From JAZKHE01 sp040385525 (GTDB lineage Bacteria > Bacteroidota > Bacteroidia > UBA4408), in assembly GCA_040385525.1 (NCBI GenBank), contig JAZKHE010000001.1, forward strand, positions 37,156-101,155: 64,000 nt of DNA, given 5' to 3'. The notes under the pieces are model-generated. The model saw only the letters and a list, made by a program, of their open reading frames with translations, did no database searches and had not been told where the DNA came from. Both the position numbers and the translations under genes were made by a program. Positions within the stretch are counted from its first letter, which is position 1. Each line of letters begins with the position of its first letter. Below are positions 32,883-41,592 of this stretch, one piece after another.

Positions 32883-33827
32883 CTATTTTGTATTTATTTG
32901 AACTAACCTAACCGGCATGGTTGAAGGTACAAGCCCTTGTTTTAAAATTATTATTTGTCCTTTTTCTCCTGCTACAAAAGCTACAAAACCTATGCCAAGT
33001 CCTGCGCGCGTTTGTCTGTTAATCATATACACATCTCTGCAAAAGGCATAATCTTTTGTTTTAATATAAGCCTGAAAAGGTTTGTAGTGTTGCATTCCAT
33101 CTGCTTTAGCAACGGAAACAACTTTTATTTTTTTAAGTAAATTTGTTGATGTAGAATCGTCTTGATCGCTAATCCAGTTTACACTAATTACGCCAATTGC
33201 ATTTTTGTGCGACGCTACATACTCTACCACTTCGGGATTTGATTTTACTGCAAAACAATTTTTAGATAATGCCTTACCTTGCAAAAGCGAATCCTTCATG
33301 TAGCGAGCGTTTGCAGAACCATCGTTATCAAACACCACGTTTATTTTTCCTAAGTTTGATTTTGAATTAATTTGTTTCCAAACAGAATCGTTGCCCAACA
33401 AAATACTTTTAATTTTTTCTGTGGTAAACAACGAATCTTCGTTTTCTGGGTTTACAATTAAAGCAATAGCATCTTCGCAAATTTTAGTTGCTTTTGGAAA
33501 AAGATTATTGAGTTTAAATTGCTCGTATTCTGATTTTGTTAAGTCGCGATTAATAATAATTACTTTGCATGAATCTGCCATCAAATCCGCCAAAGCTTGT
33601 GCCTCTGGCTTGTAGCTTGCAAAAACTTTTGCGCGTTTGTATAACGCTTCGAAGGTATATATTTCTGTATCGAAAAGTTTTGAATACGACTCGTCAACAA
33701 CAATTTTTAGTTTACCGCTGGTTGGTGTGTCAGATTGGTCTTTTCCGTTGGGAGAAGGCGACGCGCACTGCCAAACAATTAATGCAGAAGCAACTAAAAA
33801 AAGTAAAACAAAAATTTTAGTTTTCAT
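32883..33827 (-). CDS. PstS-like substrate-binding lipoprotein
   Basis: 314 residues with a lipobox (LIVWQC, Cys21). The type II periplasmic binding fold of the PstS/phosphate-binding kind is suggested by LKIVVDESYSKLFDTEI, AIALIVNPENEDSLFTTEKI and FVAFVAGEKGQIIILKQGL. No pst ABC permease is present. Its place after tonB and a small membrane protein, rather than in an ABC operon, suggests a non-transport role. The start overlaps the stop of the small membrane gene by 11 bases. Confidence 0.85.
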   Translation of the reverse strand: MKTKIFVLLFLVASALIVWQCASPSPNGKDQSDTPTSGKLKIVVDESYSKLFDTEIYTFEALYKRAKVFASYKPEAQALADLMADSCKVIIINRDLTKSEYEQFKLNNLFPKATKICEDAIALIVNPENEDSLFTTEKIKSILLGNDSVWKQINSKSNLGKINVVFDNDGSANARYMKDSLLQGKALSKNCFAVKSNPEVVEYVASHKNAIGVISVNWISDQDDSTSTNLLKKIKVVSVAKADGMQHYKPFQAYIKTKDYAFCRDVYMINRQTRAGLGIGFVAFVAGEKGQIIILKQGLVPSTMPVRLVQINTK

Positions 33828-34050
33828 TTTGTTGCGCCTCGTTTTGTTTCATTCGTTTATACATTCTGTACGTCATAAAAAAACGAAAGCCAGCATAAAA
33901 AATTAAACCAACACCCATTATTAATCGGTAGTTTGGCGGAATTATTTCGCTTAAAAAATTTGTAAAAAGAATACAAATTCCTGCTATTAAATATAGGCCA
34001 ATCATCCCAAATCCCATGTAAATTGTAAAGCGCGCAAATCCTGTTTTCAT
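33817..34050 (-). CDS. Small membrane protein between tonB and the PstS-like gene
   Basis: 77 residues from ATG 34050. A longer frame starts inside tonB and is not likely to be real. It has two hydrophobic helices (FTIYMGFGMIGLYLIAGICI and LIMGVGLIFYAGFRFFMTY) and a charged tail. It is conserved in this operon position in Bacteroidota as far as I recall, without assigned function. Its start lies 13 bases after the tonB stop. Confidence 0.8.
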   Translation of the reverse strand: MKTGFARFTIYMGFGMIGLYLIAGICILFTNFLSEIIPPNYRLIMGVGLIFYAGFRFFMTYRMYKRMKQNEAQQNEN

Positions 34051-34063
34051 TCTGTGTTTTTTG

Positions 34064-34906
34064 TTAACGGAGTACAAAATTAACAGGAAGTGTGAATTGA
34101 ACAAATACAGGGACACCATTTTGTTTGCCAGGAACCCATTTTGGCATGTTTTTAACAACTCTTAACGCTTCAGCCTCAAGCTCTTTGCCACCTTTTACTC
34201 CTCTTGCAATAATTGCTTTTTGAACAGAACCATCGGGAGCAACCACAAACTGAACATAAACAGTTCCTTTTATTCCCATTTCTTTACTCGCGGCAGGATA
34301 ATTAATGTTTTCGTTCAAAAATTTAAACATTGCTGCTTCTCCACCAATAAAAATTGGCATTTCTTGCACACCAAAATATGGCTTATTAATTGTGCCTAAA
34401 TCGGTAATATCGCCAGCTGTTTTGGTTTCAATAGTTTCTGTGCCATCGTCAATTTTACCATCTTGTGTTTGGTTTGAAAGAATTACAGTTTGTAAAACAT
34501 CTTGTGTTTTAATTTCTGTAGTTACTTTTTGGTCTACCACATCAACATTTGCAGTAAACTTTTCGGTTTTCATTATATCTGTTTTAGGCGGATCTATTTT
34601 TTCTACAGGAATATCAAGTTTTGGAGTTAAGTCGATTTCTTTTTCAAAAACTATAACAGGAGGTTCGGTAATAACCGGTGGAACAATTTCTGTTTCTGTA
34701 GTATTAAAAAACAATTTGGGTACAACTATACTCACCGAAATACCTCCAAAAACAAACAACAGCGCCCACAAAACTGTTGAAGCATAATCTTTACGAATTT
34801 GATAAGCGCCGTATTCTTTAAAACGATGTTCGAAAACTAAATCGTTGCGCACATGTGAAGTTACATTAGTAAAACTTTGTAGCTGATCGAGTTGCTGAAT
34901 TTTCAT
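34064..34906 (-). CDS. tonB: TonB-family energy transducer
   Basis: 280 residues. One membrane helix (about 44-64) is followed by a Pro-rich linker (IVPPVITEPPVI) and a C-terminal TonB domain (about 190-280) with INYPAASKEMGIKGTVYVQF and MPKWVPGKQNGVPV. TonB couples the proton gradient, through ExbB/ExbD, to outer-membrane receptors. ExbB and ExbD genes are not beside it, although they usually are in Bacteroidota operons of this type. The N-terminal cytoplasmic part (about 43 residues, EHRFKEYGAYQIRKDY) is typical of the phylum. Confidence 0.93.
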   Translation of the reverse strand: MKIQQLDQLQSFTNVTSHVRNDLVFEHRFKEYGAYQIRKDYASTVLWALLFVFGGISVSIVVPKLFFNTTETEIVPPVITEPPVIVFEKEIDLTPKLDIPVEKIDPPKTDIMKTEKFTANVDVVDQKVTTEIKTQDVLQTVILSNQTQDGKIDDGTETIETKTAGDITDLGTINKPYFGVQEMPIFIGGEAAMFKFLNENINYPAASKEMGIKGTVYVQFVVAPDGSVQKAIIARGVKGGKELEAEALRVVKNMPKWVPGKQNGVPVFVQFTLPVNFVLR

Positions 34907-35065
34907 AATTGACAGGTTTTAGAGGTTTATTTTAATTAGTAGATGCAGATAGAGTTAAAATTCCATAAATGCATTTAAATAATTTAAAAAGTAAAATCTG
35001 TCAAATGGTGCGTTTTGTGTTTAACGCATGTTGAATAAGAAATATTGTGTGAAGTTGGGTTTGCT

Positions 35066-35101
35066 TGGCTCACGAGCTACAGGGTCGCGATGGCCGAAGG
35101 G
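35066..35101. other. Short G+C-rich patch in the tonB upstream gap
   Basis: The 195-base gap upstream of tonB contains GGCTCACGAGCTACAGGGTC and GCGATGGCCGAAGGG, much richer in G and C than the surroundings. No frame or hairpin explains it; it may be a fragment of a dispersed repeat. Confidence 0.3.
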
Positions 35102-35737
35102 TTATTTGGAGCTATTCTCCAACGCAATTCTTTTATATTTTTCTCTAACTAAATAATCTTGTGCCCAATAAAATTCGTAATCAAATTTAAAATCTGGAAA
35201 TGTGCTTATTAATTTATTTTGATAATATAAATTACAGTTATTAATTAGTTTTTTAGTTCTAGAATCACAATTTATAAAAACAGTATCCTTTTCAATTGGA
35301 TTAATAATTGTTGATTTAATTAAAGTGCTATCCTTATTATAACTAATTTTTGCTTCAACTATACGCCAGTGCCACAAATCGTAAATTGCGGTGTCGCTTG
35401 TAAAAAAATAATTTTCTTTCTTATATAAACCTCCCATATGTCCTTGTGTGACAGTATTCCACTCTCCTGTCTTTCTATCACTAATATACTTTCCAATTAA
35501 ATATTCTTTAACATAATATCCTTTGGGTTTCTCTTCAAAAACTACTTCTTCACTAAACAAAACATTGTAATAAATCCACCAACCTTGTTTTCTGCCTAAT
35601 GAATCAACACAATTAATTTCGTTGGGCACATCTTTGGGTAACATTCTAAACAATTCTCTATTAAATGTTTCGCACTTTTGCGCCAAACAAAAGTGTGTGC
35701 TAAAAAGTAAAACTATTATAACTAAAAATCGAATCAA
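35102..35737 (-). CDS. Secreted protein of unknown function, downstream of the cyclase gene
   Basis: 211 residues. The signal peptide (RFLVIIVLLFSTHFCLAQ) forces a TTG start at 35735-35737, since the next in-frame ATG is after it. The mature part has DSLGRKQGWWIYYN and a DRKTGEW motif, weakly like MORN/YwqK repeats, then a charged domain with no family match. It lies five bases downstream of the 1300-residue cyclase gene, so it is almost certainly cotranscribed. I cannot assign a function. Confidence 0.7.
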   Translation of the reverse strand: MIRFLVIIVLLFSTHFCLAQKCETFNRELFRMLPKDVPNEINCVDSLGRKQGWWIYYNVLFSEEVVFEEKPKGYYVKEYLIGKYISDRKTGEWNTVTQGHMGGLYKKENYFFTSDTAIYDLWHWRIVEAKISYNKDSTLIKSTIINPIEKDTVFINCDSRTKKLINNCNLYYQNKLISTFPDFKFDYEFYWAQDYLVREKYKRIALENSSK

Positions 35738-35742
35738 CTTGC

Positions 35743-38700
35743 TTAGTCTTTGTATTTATTATCTTCTAAACGCTTTTTAATGGCTTCTACAAATTCGTGT
35801 TTTTTAGGCTGACGGCGTGTTATGTTAGTTTTGGTAAAGTAATTGTGTTTGTTTAAAAACGGAATTTGTATTTCGTCCCATTGGCGCTCGCTGGTAATTT
35901 TTCCGTGGGCTTTTAATTCTAAAAACAAGTTGTGTGCAATTTCAAAAAAATCATCGCGTCCTAAATAATCTAAATCGGCATCGCACATTATTTCTTCTAA
36001 ATGCGTAGTTGGCGATTGCGGAATTTGTGTTGACATAATTAGTTTGTCAATCATATCAATATGTACATCGCTAAAACCATATTGTGGCAAAATATCACGC
36101 GCCATTTTCATACCAATGGGTTCGTTAGCGTGGTATTGCTCTATAAAACCTGCATCGTGAAACAAAGCCGCTGTTTTTAATACAAACAAATCTTCGCCTG
36201 TTACACCTTCAGCTACAGCAATTTCTTCGGCTGCACGGCAAACATCTAATGTGTGATGCAAACCGTGGTAATATAATTCTGGACTTAGTTTTTCTTTTAA
36301 TAATTTAACGATGTGATGCTCCGCTTTTTTGTATTGAATATTGCTATATAAAATGTAATCTAAATGAATATAGAATTGTTTGTTGGGTTTAATTCCTAAT
36401 CCATCAACCGATAGTTCGGGCACTAAACTTTCAACAAAATACATATCTACTTCGCCTTTGTTTTTTGCTTCTACTTTTCCGCGGTGGGTGCAAACAAAAA
36501 ATTCTTTTACTAATTCGTAAGTAATACCCGATATGTTTACTTTACCCACTTCGCCGCTGCTTTCCATGCGATTAGCAATGTTTACGGTGTCTCCCCAAAT
36601 ATCGTAAGCAAATCGTTTTATACCAACAACGCCCGCTATAAGTTCTCCTGTATTTACGCCAATACGAAGTTGCCAAGGTTCAATCCCGGCTGCGCGTTTT
36701 TCTTCATCAATACGTTTCATGTATTGTTGAATTTCTAAACCAGCTAAAATAATGTCAACGGGATTACTTTTGTTACGAATTGGCAAACCGCCCGCACACA
36801 TGTATGCGTCTCCAATTGTCTTAATTTTTTCGAGTCCGTATTTTTCAATTATTTCATCAAATTTTATAAAATAACGATCTAATTCTTCTACCAATTCTTT
36901 TGGCGAAAGTGTTTCAGAAATTTTTGTAAAGCCTTTAAAATCAGTAAACATAACTGATGCCAATTTGTATTGACGCGCTTTTGCCTTTCCTTTTGTTTTT
37001 AGTTCTTCAACCGTTTCTGACGGTAAAATATTTAATAATAAACGCTCAACTTTTTCTTTTTCGTTTCCTAATTCTTCTAAGTGTTTATGAATTTCAGTGT
37101 TTTTTTGTTCAATAGTTTCGGTACGCATTTGCACCAATTGCTCTAGCTCTCTGTTTTGTTTTTCTATTGCTTTTATTTTCCAACGACTATAACCTATAAC
37201 ACCACCAACAACGGCTACTATAACTAAAATACGAAACCACCATGTTTTCCAAAAAGGAGGTGTAATTGTGATATTTATACTTAACGGATTTTCGTTCCAA
37301 ACTCCATCGGCATTAGCAGCAGTAACTTTAAAAACATAATTGCCCGGTTCTAAATTTGTATAAAAAGCATGTCGGCGATTACCAACATAGTTCCAATCTT
37401 CGTCCAAACCTTCCATCATAAATTTATATTGGTTTTTTTCGGGCGATGAATAATGTAAACCTGCAAATGAAAATGAGAAAAAGTTGTTTTTGTAAGAAAG
37501 TGTTATATCTTTGGTTGCTTGCAAACTCTGCTTTAATACCGATTTTGGGCCTGGTTCAACTGATTTATTAAATATTTGAAAATCAGTTAACACAATTTGC
37601 GGAGGCACCTCATTCTTTTTAATGTTGTTAGGATAAAAAGCATTAAAACCATTTATACCACCAAAAAAAACTTCACCATCATTACTTACATGATAAGCGC
37701 CTGTGTTAAACTCGTTGCTTTGTAAACCATCGTTTTCGTAATAATTTTGAAAGACAATTTTTTGCTTATCAAAACACGCAACTCCGTTGTTGGTCGACAT
37801 CCATAGTTTTCCGTTTTTATCTTCAACTATGCCATAAATAGTATTGTTTGATAATCCGTTTTTCTCCGTGTAGTGCGCAAATTTTTGTGTAGCTGGATCA
37901 AATTTATTTAAACCTCCGCCATAAGTTCCTATCCAAACAATACCATTTTTATCGGCCCACAATGATAGAATTGTGTTGTTGTTTATACTATTTAAATTTC
38001 TCGCATCAAACTTATAGCCACTAAACGTTAGTCTATTGATATCACTTGGTAAACTTGCATTAAAAACTACTTTGTTTAATCCACCACCATTAGTTGCCAA
38101 CCAAATTGTTCCGTTTGGTGTTTGTACTATGCTTCTAACAACACTATTAGTAATAGTTGTTTCGTTGTTTTTAATAGCAACATAATAGGCACATGTTGTT
38201 TTTTTCTTGTCGATTACAATTAATCCTTCTTTAGTTCCAATCCAAAAATTACCGGCTTTATCTTGAAAAATATCGTAAATTATTTTGTTGTTAATTTCGT
38301 TGAAGCCTTTTGCATCAATAAAAAGTTTGCTTATTTTATTGTTTTGAAAAGTGTAAATTCCGTTTTCTGTTCCGAGCCAAAATTCATTTTTATCTGTTTT
38401 GTAAATGCAAAAAACATTTTTTACGGGTGTTGAATTATTTTTTGGTGGTGTAAAATGTGTAACAATTTGATTTTCTCTATCAATAATATTTAATCCTTCA
38501 TCGCAACCTACCCACAAAAAATTGTTGTCTTTAAAAACACTCCAAATGGTATTGCTGCTTATGCTGTTTCTATCGCCCGGAATGTTTAAAAAATGAGTGA
38601 AGTTTTCTTTAACTCTATCAAACTTATTCGCACCAAGCTCTGTGCCAACCCAAATTGTGCTGCTGTTGTCTTGTAAAATGCTAAAAACTTTGTTGCTGCT

Positions 38701-39645
38701 TAATCCATTTTTTAAATTCGCTAACGACTCGTAGTGTGAAAAACGATTAGTTTTATTATTAAATTCCAATAATCCATTGTTTTCGGTACCAAACCAAAGT
38801 GTGCCGTCTTTTCCTTTATAGCCGCATGAAATAACGTTAGAGGTAATTGAAAAATTATCGTTTTCAATTTTTGAAAAATGTGTTGTTTTGTAGTTCTTGT
38901 CAATTTTATTTAAGCCATTATTACCGCCCAACCAAATGTTTCCAAAATCGTCTTCAACTATCGCTTTTATGTTTTGTCCTGTTGATTTTTCGTTAAAAAA
39001 AACAAATTCAGCTTCGCTATTTTCTAGCATTAACGCGCCTTTTTCTGTGCCAATCCAAACTCTACTTTTGGAATCAACAAAAACAACATTAATTGTGCTG
39101 TTGGGCAACGAGCGTTTGCTTGCTTTTTGATTTTGGTAAATACGTTTCAAAACAGCGTTACTGGCATTTAATTGAAACAAAAACAACCCTTCAGTAGAAG
39201 TTGCCACCCAAAGCTGATTTTTTTTATCGACAAAAATTGAATTAACTGAAGTGGATGAAATATTTACATCTTTTGTTTGAACCCTTTCAAATTGATGGTT
39301 AGAGAGATTTAATCGATTTAAACCAGCATCAGTTCCTGCCCAAATATTTCCAAAATTATCTTGCGCTAAAGCATGAATATAATTATCAGATATGGAAGTA
39401 GAATCGCTCGACTCATTTTTAAACACGCTAAACGAATAGCCATCGTAGCGGTTTAAACCATCTTGTGTGCCTAACCAAATAAAGCCTTGCTTATCTTGCA
39501 ACAAACAGTTTACCGACGATTGCGACAAACCATCAGCTAGCGTTAAATAATCAAATCGCAAGTTGTTGTGTTGCGAAAAAAGAAACGTTGTTGTTCCACA
39601 AAAAATAAGCAGAAGAAATACAACTTTGCGATAAAATAAACCCAT
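35743..39645 (-). CDS. Propeller/Y_Y_Y sensor fused to adenylate cyclase and HD domain
   Basis: 1300 residues. Signal peptide (1-25); seven-plus-seven-bladed regulator propeller with many repeats such as GFIWLGTQDGLNRYDG (about 30-680); Y_Y_Y domain (about 690-795); membrane helix (803-820); coiled coil (824-870); class III nucleotidyl cyclase (890-1065); HD phosphohydrolase (1085-1300). Cyclase metal Asp902 (MFTDFKGF) and Asp946 (GDAYM) are kept, with Asn1022 and Arg1026 (NIANRM). Lys942 and Asp1015 (YDIWG) favour ATP over GTP. HD ligands: His1127/1130, His1163-Asp1164 (LFHDAG) and CDADLD. A periplasmic signal would control a cyclic-nucleotide output; the fused HD could hydrolyse a nucleotide. 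Confidence 0.88.
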   Translation of the reverse strand: MGLFYRKVVFLLLIFCGTTTFLFSQHNNLRFDYLTLADGLSQSSVNCLLQDKQGFIWLGTQDGLNRYDGYSFSVFKNESSDSTSISDNYIHALAQDNFGNIWAGTDAGLNRLNLSNHQFERVQTKDVNISSTSVNSIFVDKKNQLWVATSTEGLFLFQLNASNAVLKRIYQNQKASKRSLPNSTINVVFVDSKSRVWIGTEKGALMLENSEAEFVFFNEKSTGQNIKAIVEDDFGNIWLGGNNGLNKIDKNYKTTHFSKIENDNFSITSNVISCGYKGKDGTLWFGTENNGLLEFNNKTNRFSHYESLANLKNGLSSNKVFSILQDNSSTIWVGTELGANKFDRVKENFTHFLNIPGDRNSISSNTIWSVFKDNNFLWVGCDEGLNIIDRENQIVTHFTPPKNNSTPVKNVFCIYKTDKNEFWLGTENGIYTFQNNKISKLFIDAKGFNEINNKIIYDIFQDKAGNFWIGTKEGLIVIDKKKTTCAYYVAIKNNETTITNSVVRSIVQTPNGTIWLATNGGGLNKVVFNASLPSDINRLTFSGYKFDARNLNSINNNTILSLWADKNGIVWIGTYGGGLNKFDPATQKFAHYTEKNGLSNNTIYGIVEDKNGKLWMSTNNGVACFDKQKIVFQNYYENDGLQSNEFNTGAYHVSNDGEVFFGGINGFNAFYPNNIKKNEVPPQIVLTDFQIFNKSVEPGPKSVLKQSLQATKDITLSYKNNFFSFSFAGLHYSSPEKNQYKFMMEGLDEDWNYVGNRRHAFYTNLEPGNYVFKVTAANADGVWNENPLSINITITPPFWKTWWFRILVIVAVVGGVIGYSRWKIKAIEKQNRELEQLVQMRTETIEQKNTEIHKHLEELGNEKEKVERLLLNILPSETVEELKTKGKAKARQYKLASVMFTDFKGFTKISETLSPKELVEELDRYFIKFDEIIEKYGLEKIKTIGDAYMCAGGLPIRNKSNPVDIILAGLEIQQYMKRIDEEKRAAGIEPWQLRIGVNTGELIAGVVGIKRFAYDIWGDTVNIANRMESSGEVGKVNISGITYELVKEFFVCTHRGKVEAKNKGEVDMYFVESLVPELSVDGLGIKPNKQFYIHLDYILYSNIQYKKAEHHIVKLLKEKLSPELYYHGLHHTLDVCRAAEEIAVAEGVTGEDLFVLKTAALFHDAGFIEQYHANEPIGMKMARDILPQYGFSDVHIDMIDKLIMSTQIPQSPTTHLEEIMCDADLDYLGRDDFFEIAHNLFLELKAHGKITSERQWDEIQIPFLNKHNYFTKTNITRRQPKKHEFVEAIKKRLEDNKYKD

Positions 39646-39649
39646 ACTT

Positions 39650-39657
39650 CAAATATA
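39650..39657 (-). promoter_or_regulatory. -7 box TATATTTG of the cyclase gene
   Basis: Minus-strand TAnnTTTG match four bases (AAGT) before the ATG at 39645. Confidence 0.5.
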
Positions 39658-39674
39658 AGCGAATTTTTAATTCG

Positions 39675-39682
39675 TATTTTTG
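39675..39682 (+). promoter_or_regulatory. -7 box TATTTTTG of the radical SAM gene
   Basis: TAnnTTTG match five bases before the ATG at 39688. A small dyad CGAATTtttAATTCG (39660-39674) lies directly upstream of it. Confidence 0.5.
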
Positions 39683-39687
39683 TTTTT

Positions 39688-40713
39688 ATGATAAGACCAA
39701 AATTAATAGATTCTTTAGAATGGGCAAAAACCCTTACTATAAAAAGAGTTTGGAATTTAATTTTGTGTTATGTTGGCTTTTATGTTTCAAAAATTTCCAA
39801 AAAGCCTTATCAGCTGAGTATGCCGGTTAGCATAGCCATTGAACCTACCACATCTTGCAATTTGCGTTGCCCCGAATGCCCTAGCGGTTTACGAAGTTTT
39901 TCTAGAGAAACTGGTATGTTGCAACAATCATTTTTTGAGAAAATGGTCAGCGAACTAGCTCCAGCAACCAATTACTTAACCTTTTATTTTCAGGGAGAAC
40001 CTTATTTAAATCCTTCGTTTTTAGAAATGGCAAAATTTGCCAACAGCAAAAAAATATACACAGCCACATCAACCAACGCACATTACTTGAATGATGAGAT
40101 GGCAAAAAAAACAATTGAAAGCGGATTAAAACGTTTAATCATTTCTATTGACGGCACTTCGCAAGAAACATACAGCAGTTACAGAGTTGGAGGAAACTTA
40201 AGCAAAGTTATAGAGGGTGCAAAAAACATTCTAAAATGGAAAAAGGAATTAAACAGCAATACACCATACGTTATATTTCAGTTTTTGGTTGTTAAGCCTA
40301 ACGAACATCAAATTGACGATGTGCTCCAACTGGGAAAAGAACTTGGCGTTGACGATGTTCGATTTAAAACTGCGCAAGTTTATGATTATAAAAATGGTAA
40401 TGCTTTAATACCAGAAAACGAAAATTATTCGCGTTACAAAAAAAATACTGACGGTACGTATAGCATAAAAAACAATTTAGAAAATCAATGTTGGCGCATG
40501 TGGCAAAGCGCTGTAATTACTTGGGACGGGAAAGTTGTGCCTTGTTGTTTTGATAAAGATGCGCAACACCAATTAGGCGATGTTAGCACACACACTTTTA
40601 AAGAAGTTTGGCAAGGAAAAGCTTACAAAAATTTTAGAGAAAATATTTTAAAATCGCGAAACGAAATTGAAATTTGCAAAAATTGTAGCGAAGGGACTAA
40701 GGTTTGGGGATAG
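39688..40713 (+). CDS. Radical SAM protein with SPASM domain
   Basis: 341 residues. The SAM cluster motif is TTSCNLRCPECPSG (Cys57, Cys61, Cys64). The C-terminal SPASM-like domain carries NQCWRMWQS, VVPCCFDKD and IEICKNCSEG, binding a second cluster. Middle strands (YFQGEPYLNP, RLIISIDGTSQETY) fit the radical SAM barrel. Family members modify peptides or act in cofactor and lipid pathways; with no peptide precursor or known partner beside it, the substrate is unknown. Divergent from the cyclase gene by 42 bases. Confidence 0.92.
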   Translation: MIRPKLIDSLEWAKTLTIKRVWNLILCYVGFYVSKISKKPYQLSMPVSIAIEPTTSCNLRCPECPSGLRSFSRETGMLQQSFFEKMVSELAPATNYLTFYFQGEPYLNPSFLEMAKFANSKKIYTATSTNAHYLNDEMAKKTIESGLKRLIISIDGTSQETYSSYRVGGNLSKVIEGAKNILKWKKELNSNTPYVIFQFLVVKPNEHQIDDVLQLGKELGVDDVRFKTAQVYDYKNGNALIPENENYSRYKKNTDGTYSIKNNLENQCWRMWQSAVITWDGKVVPCCFDKDAQHQLGDVSTHTFKEVWQGKAYKNFRENILKSRNEIEICKNCSEGTKVWG

Positions 40714-40717
40714 TTTA

Positions 40718-40781
40718 GTTATGAATTATGAGTGAGGAGTTATGAGTTGGTTTTAGATTCAAAGTTTCAAGTTCAAAGTTT
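40718..40781. repeat. AT-rich short repeats after the radical SAM gene
   Basis: Two blocks: TTATGAATTATGAGTGAGGA plus GTTATGAGTT (40718-40748), related to the repeats at 26581 and 29044, and TTCAAAGTTTCAAGTTCAAA (40757-40781) with a repeated TTCAAAGTT unit. They fill the 79-base convergent gap. Confidence 0.55.
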
Positions 40782-40792
40782 AAGGCGTGGAA

Positions 40793-41584
40793 CTATTCTT
40801 TTTTATCTCTTTTACCTAAAGGAATATTAACGCCTAAATTACCAATCATTTCAAACGTTCCAAAGGTTTGGCTAGCTTTTCCCTTATAAATTCTTAGTCC
40901 AAAATAATGTGCGTAATCGCCTTTTACACAATATTCTAAATACGCATATTTAAAAAACAAAAATCGAATTGTGCCTTCAACACCGGTATTCCAGCCGCCT
41001 ATTTGAAAATGTGGAGTATTTGGATTGCCAAAAACAGTGTTTTCTACATGTGGCACAACTGGACCAACGCCAGCTTTTAGCAATGTAGCTACTTCAAAAT
41101 TTTTGTTTTTTGTTTCGTAAATATTAATTTTTTTAACGATGTTAAACAAAAAGAAATTAGCTCCGTTATTAAGAAAATAACGCAAGCTGCTTTCATCATT
41201 CACAAAAGTTGAATCTATTTGTCGGTTATTTAAAGTTCCTTTTATTCTAACGTTTTGTCCGTTTGTTACAATAAATTTAGTATGGTCAAAATTTAATTCA
41301 AAAGCTAAGTCTTGTTTTTCATTAAAAAAATAACCTAATCTATAATTGTATTGAGGCACTGTTAAAGGAAGGGAAAACAATTTGTCCCAACCAATTTTAT
41401 CATGTGCGCTTACTTTTACAAAAGCATAATCGTTACCTAGTTCAGGCTGTTTAATGTTTATTGTACTTGGCGTGTACCATTCTTTATTGTATCCCCACGA
41501 AAAATAAAGTTGTCCGTTTTTTACAATTTTATTTTGTGCAAAAGCAAAATTGCTTATACAAATAAGCGCTACTAAAAATCTCAT
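40793..41584 (-). CDS. Predicted outer-membrane beta-barrel protein
   Basis: 263 residues with a signal peptide (1-16, cut after AFAQ). The mature protein is rich in alternating strands and aromatic girdles (GQLYFSWGYNKEWY, YNYRLGYFFNEKQDLAFELN, FEMIGNLGVNIPLG), as expected for a small barrel. No catalytic motif is seen, so I call only the fold. It lies eight bases downstream of the OmpA-family gene and is cotranscribed with it. Confidence 0.75.
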   Translation of the reverse strand: MRFLVALICISNFAFAQNKIVKNGQLYFSWGYNKEWYTPSTINIKQPELGNDYAFVKVSAHDKIGWDKLFSLPLTVPQYNYRLGYFFNEKQDLAFELNFDHTKFIVTNGQNVRIKGTLNNRQIDSTFVNDESSLRYFLNNGANFFLFNIVKKINIYETKNKNFEVATLLKAGVGPVVPHVENTVFGNPNTPHFQIGGWNTGVEGTIRFLFFKYAYLEYCVKGDYAHYFGLRIYKGKASQTFGTFEMIGNLGVNIPLGKRDKKE

Positions 41585-41592
41585 TCAAAAAA

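Noticed and set aside
34064..34158. Longer start (34158) for the small membrane protein inside tonB
   Set aside because: It would overlap tonB by 95 bases in another frame; ATG 34050 gives a normal two-helix protein with a 13-base gap.
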